From an uncultured Anaerococcus sp. (GTDB taxonomy: Bacteria; Bacillota; Clostridia; Tissierellales; Peptoniphilaceae): a DNA stretch of 6,590 bases. The notes beneath the pieces were generated by a model. It was given only the letters and a program-made list of their open reading frames with translations. It had not been told where the DNA came from and searched no databases. Location of the stretch: contig URRX01000081.1 of assembly GCA_900550345.1 (NCBI GenBank), forward strand, positions 1-6,590, in the 5' to 3' direction. The stretch's first letter is position 1, and every line of letters starts with the position of its first letter. Shown here piece by piece: positions 1-5,356 of this stretch. The translations under genes and the position numbers were made by a program.

Positions 1-210
1 GTTCACAATAAATGAAAATAAACCAAAAGTTATAATTGTTAATGGAAGAGACAATAATTTTAAAATAGGTTTTATTATAGCGTTAACCAACATTAATAAT
101 AAAGCTGTAATTATTATATCCTTATTTTGTGAGAAAGTTATTCCTTCAAATAAGATGTCAAGAATATAAAGACTTAATGCATCTGCTATCCATTGTACTA
201 AAAATGTCAT
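1..210 (-). CDS. YvlD-like / phage holin family IV membrane protein (partial, C-terminus off the window)
   Basis: This reading frame starts at the ATG complementary to 208-210 and stays open for 70 codons to the left edge, so only the N-terminal part is present. A strong Shine-Dalgarno (AGGTGA, complement of 215-220) lies 4 bases upstream of the ATG, which fixes the start. The protein is hydrophobic: a first membrane segment at about residues 4-21, a short polar stretch (SQNKD, 27-31), a second segment at about 32-46, then NAIIKPILKLLSLPLTIITF (43-62), which leads into a third segment. The N-x-x-IKPILKLLxLPLxIxTxGLF pattern is characteristic of the small four-helix proteins of the YvlD / phage_holin_4_2 family (usual length roughly 110-130 residues). 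The name comes from homology to a putative holin family; chromosomal members are integral membrane proteins of poorly defined role, some tied to envelope stress. Nothing else phage-like is visible. It is transcribed divergently from fruR. Family assignment is fairly secure; function is not known. Confidence 0.82.
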   Translation of the reverse strand, partial: MTFLVQWIADALSLYILDILFEGITFSQNKDIIITALLLMLVNAIIKPILKLLSLPLTIITFGLFSFIVN

Positions 211-228
211 GATTTCACCTCGATTCAA

Positions 229-242
229 ATATATATATATAT
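229..242. repeat. (AT)7 dinucleotide run
   Basis: Seven uninterrupted AT units lie across the likely -10 and transcription start of the leftward gene. The run is short, and slippage would mostly preserve a TATATA box in some register, so a phase-variation role is not strongly suggested. Confidence 0.8.
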
Positions 243-267
243 AAGAAATTGTACAGGAATTTGTAAA
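238..267 (-). promoter_or_regulatory. Putative sigma-A promoter of the YvlD-like gene
   Basis: Read on the minus strand, TTTACA (complement of 262-267) is followed after 18 bases by TATATA (complement of 238-243); a 17-base reading to TTATAT is equally possible. Transcription would start near 230-232, giving a leader of about 20 bases that contains the Shine-Dalgarno complementary to 215-220. The -10 sits inside an AT dinucleotide run, so the exact register cannot be decided from sequence. Confidence 0.5.
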
Positions 268-280
268 AAAATCAATTTAT

Positions 281-320
281 GAAAGAAAATGAATGAAAAT
301 GATTGACTATGAATGAAATT
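281..320 (+). promoter_or_regulatory. Four tandem 10-bp direct repeats, putative FruR operator
   Basis: Four head-to-tail 10-mers are seen: GAAAGAAAAT (281-290), GAATGAAAAT (291-300), GATTGACTAT (301-310) and GAATGAAATT (311-320). The shared pattern is GAnnGAnnnT with consensus GAATGAAAAT. The 10-bp period equals about one helical turn, so all copies face the same side of the DNA. Copy 3 contains the fru -35 box (303-308) and copy 4 fills most of the -35/-10 spacer. DeoR-family regulators commonly bind repeated short elements at their own promoters, so autoregulation by FruR is the natural inference. Binding is not shown by sequence alone. Confidence 0.6.
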
Positions 321-330
321 GTATTATAAT
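303..330 (+). promoter_or_regulatory. Promoter of the fruRKA operon
   Basis: TTGACT (303-308) and a perfect TATAAT (325-330) are separated by 16 bases, a good sigma-A type promoter. Counting 7 bases past the -10 puts the transcription start at about A337-A339, which is at or within two bases of the fruR ATG. The -35 lies inside the 10-bp repeat array, so an occupied array would block RNA polymerase. No convincing catabolite-response element (cre) is visible in 211-338. Confidence 0.75.
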
Positions 331-338
331 ATTATCAA

Positions 339-1028
339 ATGATATTTGAAAAAAGAATTGAAATAATTTTAAATATTTTAAAAAAACAAAGGCAAGTTTC
401 TAATAAGATTTTAAAATCGAATCTTAATATAAGCGAGTCCACTTTGCGAAGAGATTTAGACTATCTCGAAAAAAGAGGTGACATAAAAAGAGTACATGGT
501 GGAGCGATTCTCGCAAATATTGAATTTGAAGAAAAATCTTATGATAATAATGTTGTTTCAAATATTGAAAGTAAAATAAAAATTGCCAAAAAAGCCTCAA
601 AGGAAATTTTTGATAGTAAATATATATATTTGGATGCAGGAACTACTGTAAATCAAATTATAGATTACTTAGCAAAAGACTCTATTGTGATTACAAATGG
701 AATTATGCACTTGGAAAAACTCGCAAAAAATAATATTAAAACAATTTTTCTAGGTGGAAATATAAAAATTAGAACAAATGTAGTTGTTGGTGAGCAGACT
801 TTAAAAAATTTATTAAAGTATAATTTTGACTTATGCTTTATTGGAGCAAATGGATATTGTGATGGAGAATTTACAACTCATGATCCTGATGAAGCTATAA
901 TCAAAAATACTGCTATTAAAAGATCAAAAAGATCAATAATTTTGATGGATAAGTCAAAATTTGGCAAAGTTTATTTTTCAAAAATATGTAAAAGAGAAGA
1001 CGTTGATTTGATTACGGAGGATTTATGA
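339..1028 (+). CDS. fruR: DeoR-family transcriptional regulator of the fructose operon
   Basis: This is a 229-residue DeoR-family regulator, slightly shorter than the usual 250 or so. The N-terminal winged helix-turn-helix spans about residues 3-57: helix EKRIEIILNILKK, recognition region ISESTLRRDL (31-40), and the typical end of the domain, KRVHGGA (50-56). The sugar-phosphate-binding DeoR C-terminal domain follows, with LDAGTTV (98-104), LGGN (138-141), GANGYCDGEF (169-178) and DKSKFGK (204-210). The family contracts or releases DNA on binding a phosphorylated sugar; with fruK and fruA directly downstream, fructose-1-phosphate is the likely effector (inference). The ATG at 339 is the only possible start: an in-frame TAA lies at 327-329 with no start codon between, and the family alignment begins here. 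No Shine-Dalgarno precedes it, and the promoter -10 ends at 330, so the mRNA looks leaderless. The stop overlaps the fruK ATG (ATGA, 1025-1028). Confidence 0.93.
   Translation: MIFEKRIEIILNILKKQRQVSNKILKSNLNISESTLRRDLDYLEKRGDIKRVHGGAILANIEFEEKSYDNNVVSNIESKIKIAKKASKEIFDSKYIYLDAGTTVNQIIDYLAKDSIVITNGIMHLEKLAKNNIKTIFLGGNIKIRTNVVVGEQTLKNLLKYNFDLCFIGANGYCDGEFTTHDPDEAIIKNTAIKRSKRSIILMDKSKFGKVYFSKICKREDVDLITEDL
1016..1020 (+). promoter_or_regulatory. Shine-Dalgarno site for fruK inside the fruR end
   Basis: GGAGG lies 4 bases before the fruK ATG (1025), within the last codons of fruR. It contrasts with the absence of any such site before fruR, suggesting that fruK can be initiated on its own, well above the level of fruR, as well as by coupling through the ATGA overlap. 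Confidence 0.8.
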
Positions 1029-1939
1029 TTTATACACTTACCTTAAATCCATCTATTGATTATGTTTTAAGAATTGAACAATTTGATGATGGTCAAACTA
1101 TAAGAAGCAAAAGTGAAGAGAAATATCCTGGTGGTAAAGGAATCATGGTTTCTAAACTTCTAAAAAATCTTGGAGCAAAATCAATAAATATTGGTTTTTT
1201 GGGTGGATTTACTGGAGAATTTATTAAAAATAAATTAGAAAAGTTAGGAATTGATGAAGAATTTACAAAAATTTCTGATGATTCAAGAATAAATGTAAAA
1301 CTAAAATATGATACAGAAACAGAAATAAATGCTCAAGGCCCTCAAATAAAGGAGGAAGAAATTGAAGGTTTCTTAAATTATTTGGATGATTTAGAAGAAG
1401 ATGATTTTGTTATTATTTCAGGATCAATTCCAAAATCTCTTGGAGATGATTTTTATAGGGTTATTGTAAATTTATTAGAAATGAATAATGTAAGATTTGC
1501 TCTTGATACTTCTGGCAAAAAATTATTTAAACTTTCATCTTACAAACCATTTTTGGTAAAGCCAAATAAAGATGAGCTTAGCGAAATTTTTGAAGATAAG
1601 ATAGATAGTGATGAAAAAATTGTAAAATATGCTAGAAAATTAATTGACCAAGGTGCTGAAAATGTAATCGTATCTCTTGGAAAAGATGGATCAATGTTTG
1701 TTGATAATAATATTGCATATAAGGCAAAACCGATTGAAGGAAAATTAATTAATTCTGTAGGAAGTGGAGATAGCATGGTTGCAGGTTATATTTATGGATA
1801 TATGAAGGGGCTTTCAAAAATAGATTCTTATAAACTTGCTATTGCTTGTGGAAGCGCAACAGCTTTTAGTCCTGATATTGCAGAGAAAAATTTGATTTAT
1901 CAAATCTTAGAGAAAGTTGAGGTAGATGAATGGAAATAA
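1025..1939 (+). CDS. fruK: 1-phosphofructokinase (PfkB family)
   Basis: FruK phosphorylates fructose-1-phosphate, the product of FruA import, with ATP to give fructose-1,6-bisphosphate in the cytoplasm. The 304-residue length is normal for the family. The opening IYTLTLNPSIDYV (2-14) with Asp12 is typical of 1-phosphofructokinase/tagatose kinases. The N-terminal PfkB signature is seen at PGGKGI (35-40), the Mg/ATP region at KPNKDEL (179-185), and the C-terminal PfkB signature at SVGSGDSMVAG (244-254), with Asp249 the expected catalytic base. TETEINAQGP (97-106) is also usual for FruK. One oddity: the signature normally reads GGKGIN, but residue 41 here is Met (ATG at 1145-1147). The start has a GGAGG site 4 bases upstream and overlaps the fruR stop by 4 bases; the end overlaps fruA by 10 bases. 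Tagatose-6-phosphate kinase (LacC) is the nearest alternative, but the fruA neighbour settles the fructose role. Confidence 0.95.
   Translation: MIYTLTLNPSIDYVLRIEQFDDGQTIRSKSEEKYPGGKGIMVSKLLKNLGAKSINIGFLGGFTGEFIKNKLEKLGIDEEFTKISDDSRINVKLKYDTETEINAQGPQIKEEEIEGFLNYLDDLEEDDFVIISGSIPKSLGDDFYRVIVNLLEMNNVRFALDTSGKKLFKLSSYKPFLVKPNKDELSEIFEDKIDSDEKIVKYARKLIDQGAENVIVSLGKDGSMFVDNNIAYKAKPIEGKLINSVGSGDSMVAGYIYGYMKGLSKIDSYKLAIACGSATAFSPDIAEKNLIYQILEKVEVDEWK
1919..1923 (+). promoter_or_regulatory. Shine-Dalgarno site for fruA inside the fruK end
   Basis: GAGGT ends 6 bases before the ATG at 1930, supporting that start. The 10-base overlap with fruK (1930-1939) implies translational coupling. Confidence 0.7.
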
Positions 1940-3798
1940 AAGATTTATTAAAAAGAAATCTGATGATTATGGAGCTTAAATCATCAAATAAAATGGATGT
2001 TATAGATGAAATTGCTCAAAAATTTTTCGATGAAGGAATTGTTGGAAATAAAGAAGAATTTAAAGAAGGTTTAATAAAAAGAGAAAGTGAAACTTCTACA
2101 GCTTTGGGTGAAGGAATTGCAATGCCACATGCAAAAGTTGATACTGTAAAAGAGCCTGCAGTTTTATTTGCAAAAAAATCTGAAGGAGTCGATTATGAAG
2201 CTTTAGATGGAGAAGATTCCTTTGTATTTTTCTCAATTGCAGTTCCAAATGGAGAAAATAACCTTCATGTTGAAACTCTTGCAAAATTATCAAAAATGAT
2301 TTTAAAAGAAGGATTTGTAGATAAATTAAAAGCTGCAAATAGCCCTGATGATGTATATGGGATAATTGATTCATATTCAGAAGAAAAAAAAGAAGTTTCA
2401 AAACCAGTAGAAGAAAATGAAAGTTCTAAATATATTATAGGAGTAACAGCTTGTCCAAATGGAGTAGCTCATACTTACATGGCTCAAGAAGCTTTAGAAA
2501 ATGCTGCAAAAAAATTAAATGCCAAAGTAAAAATTGAAACTAACGGATCAGATGGAGTTAAAAATAGATTAACTAAAGAAGATATAAAAAATGCTGATGC
2601 AGTTATTATTGCAGCTGACAAAAAAGTAGAAATGGCAAGATTTGACGGTAAAAAATTAATCCAAAGACCTGTTTCTGATGGAATTAGAAAAAGTGAAGAG
2701 CTAGTAAAAGATGCTATAGATGGAAAATTCTCAGTTTATCATGCAAGTGGCAGTGATAGTAAAACAGAAGAAATTTCTACAGAAAAAACTAGTTTAAAAC
2801 AAGAAATTTATAAGGATTTGATGAATGGTGTAAGCCACATGCTACCTTTTGTAATTGGTGGTGGAATTTTGATGGCTATATCATTTCTGGCAGAAAGATT
2901 TTTGGGAGATAAATCTCTTGCCTTTACATTTTTAAATAAAATTGGTTCAGGAGCATTTTCTTTCCTGATTCCAATTTTAGCAGGATATATTGCATTTTCA
3001 ATTGGTGATAGACCAGCTTTAATGCCAGGTATGGTTGCAGGTTTTCTTGCTAGCGAAAGCGCAGGATTTTTGGGAGGATTAATTGGAGGTTTTCTTGCAG
3101 GATTAATAATTAATTTCCTTAAAAAATTATGTGAAAACATGCCAAAATCACTTAATAGTGTAAAATCTATGTTAATTTATCCTGTTTTCGGTTTATTAAT
3201 TACAGGAGCTTTGATGTTTTTCATAATAGATCCTGTATTTACCGGAATAAATGATGGTTTAAATAATTGGTTAACAAATATGGGAGCTACAAATAAAGTT
3301 CTAGTTGGAGCCTTGTTAGGTGGAATGATGGCTGCAGATATGGGTGGTCCAATAAATAAAGCTGCTTATACTTTTGCAACTGGTGCCTTTATTGGAACAA
3401 ATGATGGAGCATTCATGGCTGCTGTTATGGCAGGTGGAATGGTTCCTCCAATAGCAATTGCTCTTGCGTCAACTTTCTTTAAAGCTAAATTTACAGAAAA
3501 TGAAAGAAAATCAGCAGTTAGTAATTACTTGTTAGGACTTTCATTTATTACAGAAGGAGCAATTCCTTTTGCAGCTGCAAAACCACAATTAATTATTCCA
3601 ATATCCGTTGTAGGAAGTGCTATAGCAGGAGGACTTACACAGTTATTTAATGTAAGTGTACCAGCACCACACGGTGGAATATTTGTTTTACCAGCGATGT
3701 CATCAATTAACCAAGTACTTTTCTTTATTGTATCTTTTATTGTAGGATCAATAATATCTGCGATTCTTTTAGGGATTTTTAAGAAAAAAGAAATCTAA
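1930..3798 (+). CDS. fruA: PTS fructose transporter subunit EIIABC
   Basis: This 622-residue inner-membrane permease takes phosphate from HPr and delivers fructose-1-phosphate to the cytoplasm. Domains run IIA-IIB-IIC. IIA (about 1-148) has the phosphorylated histidine His67 in GEGIAMPHAKV. A short charged linker (about 150-166) follows. IIB (about 168-265) starts YIIGVTACPNGVAHT, with the phosphocysteine Cys175; most relatives have Thr rather than Asn at 177. A second polar linker (about 268-288) leads to IIC (about 291-622), with some nine or ten hydrophobic segments between 302 and 617 and the conserved stretches GDRPALMPGMVAG (359-371), ADMGGPINKAAY (469-480) and TEGAIPFAAA (541-550). The length and A-B-C order match the Firmicute-type single-chain fructose permease, unlike the enterobacterial type that uses a separate FPr. 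No frameshift or lost catalytic residue is seen. It is the last gene of the fru operon, coupled to fruK and followed by a terminator 12 bases after its stop. Confidence 0.95.
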   Translation: MEIKDLLKRNLMIMELKSSNKMDVIDEIAQKFFDEGIVGNKEEFKEGLIKRESETSTALGEGIAMPHAKVDTVKEPAVLFAKKSEGVDYEALDGEDSFVFFSIAVPNGENNLHVETLAKLSKMILKEGFVDKLKAANSPDDVYGIIDSYSEEKKEVSKPVEENESSKYIIGVTACPNGVAHTYMAQEALENAAKKLNAKVKIETNGSDGVKNRLTKEDIKNADAVIIAADKKVEMARFDGKKLIQRPVSDGIRKSEELVKDAIDGKFSVYHASGSDSKTEEISTEKTSLKQEIYKDLMNGVSHMLPFVIGGGILMAISFLAERFLGDKSLAFTFLNKIGSGAFSFLIPILAGYIAFSIGDRPALMPGMVAGFLASESAGFLGGLIGGFLAGLIINFLKKLCENMPKSLNSVKSMLIYPVFGLLITGALMFFIIDPVFTGINDGLNNWLTNMGATNKVLVGALLGGMMAADMGGPINKAAYTFATGAFIGTNDGAFMAAVMAGGMVPPIAIALASTFFKAKFTENERKSAVSNYLLGLSFITEGAIPFAAAKPQLIIPISVVGSAIAGGLTQLFNVSVPAPHGGIFVLPAMSSINQVLFFIVSFIVGSIISAILLGIFKKKEI

Positions 3799-3810
3799 TT
3801 TAAAATAATT

Positions 3811-3845
3811 CACCAGTTTATGACTTCATAGACTGGTGTTTTTTT
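3811..3845 (+). terminator. Intrinsic terminator of the fruRKA operon
   Basis: A 12-bp stem pairs CACCAGTTTATG (3811-3822) with CATAGACTGGTG (3827-3838), with one G-U wobble and an ACTT loop, followed directly by seven T (3839-3845). It starts 12 bases after the fruA stop and should separate the operon from the aldehyde dehydrogenase gene. Confidence 0.93.
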
Positions 3846-3887
3846 ATTTGATAAAAATGGGTATAGAAATTACAAGAGAGGTTTTAT

Positions 3888-5261
3888 ATGAATGAATTAG
3901 AAAAAATTATAGAAGAACAAAAAATATTTTTTAGAACAGGAAAAACAAATACAGAAGATTTTAGGAAAAAAGCTCTAATAAAATTAAAAAATTCAATAAA
4001 AAAATATAGAGACGATATATTATATGCTCTAAAAATGGATTTAAATAAATCAACTACTGAGTCATATATTTCAGAGATTGCAAATGTATATGGAGAAATT
4101 GATTTTGCATTGAAAAATTTATCAGATTGGATGAAAGATAAAAGTGAGATTACAAACATAGAGGCAGCTCCCGCAAAATCATTTACTAGATATGAACCTT
4201 TGGGTCTTACATTAGTAATTTCTCCTTGGAATTATCCATTTTTACTTGCTATAGATCCGATTGTAAATGCTATTTCTAGCGGTAATACTATTATTTTAAA
4301 AACTTCAAGGAAGGCTTTTTATACATCAAAGATTATAAAAAAATTATTAGATGAGAGTTTTGATAGATCTTTTATTTATTGTGTTGATAATGAAAAAGTA
4401 AGCCACGATGAACTTTTATCTTATAAGTATGACCATATATTTTTTACAGGATCTTCAAAAGTTGGAAGAATTATCATGGAAAAAGCAAGCAAAAATTTAA
4501 GTAAGGTTACTTTAGAACTTGGTGGAAAATCTCCTTGTATAGTTGATGAGAGTGCAAATTTGAAATTTGCTGCAAAAAGAATTATTTGGGGAAAACTTTT
4601 AAATAGTGGCCAAACTTGTGTTGCTCCAGATTATCTTTTAGTTCATAAGGATGTGAAAGGTGAACTTTTGAGGCTTATGAAGCAAGCTATTTTTGAATTT
4701 TTTGGAGATAGAGCCATTAAAAATCCAGATTATCCTAGAATAATTGATAGAAAAGCTTTGGATAGGTTGGTTTCTTTGATGGAAGGTCAAGATATTTATA
4801 CTGGTGGACTATATAATTCAAAAACTTTAAAAATTGAACCTACTATTATTAATAATGTAGATTTTTCAAATAAAATTATGAAAGATGAAATTTTTGGTCC
4901 AATTCTTCCTGTAATTGAATATGAGGATATTTGTAAATTAATAGAAAAAATAAAATTTATGGATAAGCCTTTGGCGATGTATATTTTTAGTGAAGATCAA
5001 GATCATATTGATAGGTTAACATACGATTTATCATCTGGTGGAGTTTGTATAAATGATACTATCATGCATCTTTCAAATCCAAATATAGAATTTGGTGGAG
5101 TAGGAGAAAGTGGTACTGGAGGATATCACGGAAAATATGGGTTTATGAATTTTTCAAATAGAAAATCGATAATGATTAGGTCTAATAATATTGATATAAA
5201 TTTAAAATATCCACCTTACTCAAAGGGTCAAGAAAAAGTTATAAAGAAAATATTTAATTAA
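3888..5261 (+). CDS. Aldehyde dehydrogenase, class 3 (ALDH3) type
   Basis: This 457-residue cytoplasmic enzyme of the NAD(P)-dependent aldehyde dehydrogenase superfamily oxidises an aldehyde to the carboxylic acid; the substrate cannot be read from the sequence. Its length, an N-terminus lacking the extra segment of class 1/2 enzymes, and the ending YPPYSKGQEKVIKKI (442-456) resemble class 3 (ALDH3, Bacillus YwdH-like) enzymes. Catalytic residues are present: Asn115 in SPWNYPF, the general base Glu210 in LELGGKSP, and the nucleophile Cys244 in NSGQTC. FTGS (186-189) and EIFGP (334-338) are also in place. The cofactor motif, usually LKPSE, reads LKTSR (137-141), so the Glu that binds the adenosine ribose is replaced by Arg141. 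The start is supported by GAGAGG at 3876-3881, 6 bases before the ATG. The gene lies between two terminators, and no clear promoter is visible in 3846-3887. It shows no sign of damage. A class 1/2 enzyme is unlikely. Confidence 0.92.
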   Translation: MNELEKIIEEQKIFFRTGKTNTEDFRKKALIKLKNSIKKYRDDILYALKMDLNKSTTESYISEIANVYGEIDFALKNLSDWMKDKSEITNIEAAPAKSFTRYEPLGLTLVISPWNYPFLLAIDPIVNAISSGNTIILKTSRKAFYTSKIIKKLLDESFDRSFIYCVDNEKVSHDELLSYKYDHIFFTGSSKVGRIIMEKASKNLSKVTLELGGKSPCIVDESANLKFAAKRIIWGKLLNSGQTCVAPDYLLVHKDVKGELLRLMKQAIFEFFGDRAIKNPDYPRIIDRKALDRLVSLMEGQDIYTGGLYNSKTLKIEPTIINNVDFSNKIMKDEIFGPILPVIEYEDICKLIEKIKFMDKPLAMYIFSEDQDHIDRLTYDLSSGGVCINDTIMHLSNPNIEFGGVGESGTGGYHGKYGFMNFSNRKSIMIRSNNIDINLKYPPYSKGQEKVIKKIFN

Positions 5262-5285
5262 GTCCTAAATTTTTAGGACTTTTTT
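5261..5285 (+). terminator. Intrinsic terminator of the aldehyde dehydrogenase gene
   Basis: AGTCCTAAA (5261-5269) pairs perfectly with TTTAGGACT (5272-5280); in practice the inner A-T pairs open to give a loop of about 4-6 bases. A T tract follows (5280-5285, then C and more T). The first base of the stem is the last base of the stop codon. The opposite side lacks a clean T tract, so it works mainly rightward. Confidence 0.88.
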
Positions 5286-5302
5286 CTTTTTATTTTAATT
5301 TA

Positions 5303-5330
5303 TTGAAGAAAAAAATTATAAAAGTATAAT
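5303..5330 (+). promoter_or_regulatory. Putative promoter of dnaG
   Basis: TTGAAG (5303-5308) and a perfect TATAAT (5325-5330) are 16 bases apart. Transcription would start near 5337, leaving a leader of about 20 bases that includes the Shine-Dalgarno. A second TATAAT (5337-5342) has no good -35 partner. Confidence 0.65.
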
Positions 5331-5356
5331 ATTTCCTATAATCAAGGGGTGGTTTA

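Noticed and set aside
1..210. Holin-like gene as evidence of a prophage
   Set aside because: The YvlD/holin-IV family is common on ordinary chromosomes, and no other phage gene, attachment site or integrase is seen in the window.
211..338. Catabolite-response element (cre) or riboswitch in the divergent control region
   Set aside because: No WTGNAARCGNWWWCA-like site with its central CG was found, and the fruR leader is too short for a riboswitch.
1540..1776. Minus-strand open frame of 78 codons within fruK
   Set aside because: It lies wholly inside a well-supported gene on the other strand, has no ribosome binding site of note and shows no recognisable family; it is a shadow of fruK.
2096..2401. 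Minus-strand open frame of 101 codons within fruA
   Set aside because: Its Leu/Gln/His-rich low-complexity product is the antisense of the IIA coding region, not a plausible protein.
2808..3140. Minus-strand open frame of 110 codons within fruA
   Set aside because: It is antisense to the conserved IIC membrane domain; its composition simply mirrors the Gly/Ala-rich helices.
3890..3899. GAATGAATTA at the aldehyde dehydrogenase start, resembling the fru 10-bp repeat
   Set aside because: It is a single copy matching only the first seven bases, and it is explained by the codons Met-Asn-Glu-Leu; chance in AT-rich DNA.
3884..4159. Minus-strand open frame of 91 codons at the start of the aldehyde dehydrogenase gene
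   Set aside because: It is antisense to the conserved dehydrogenase N-terminus, with no family features.
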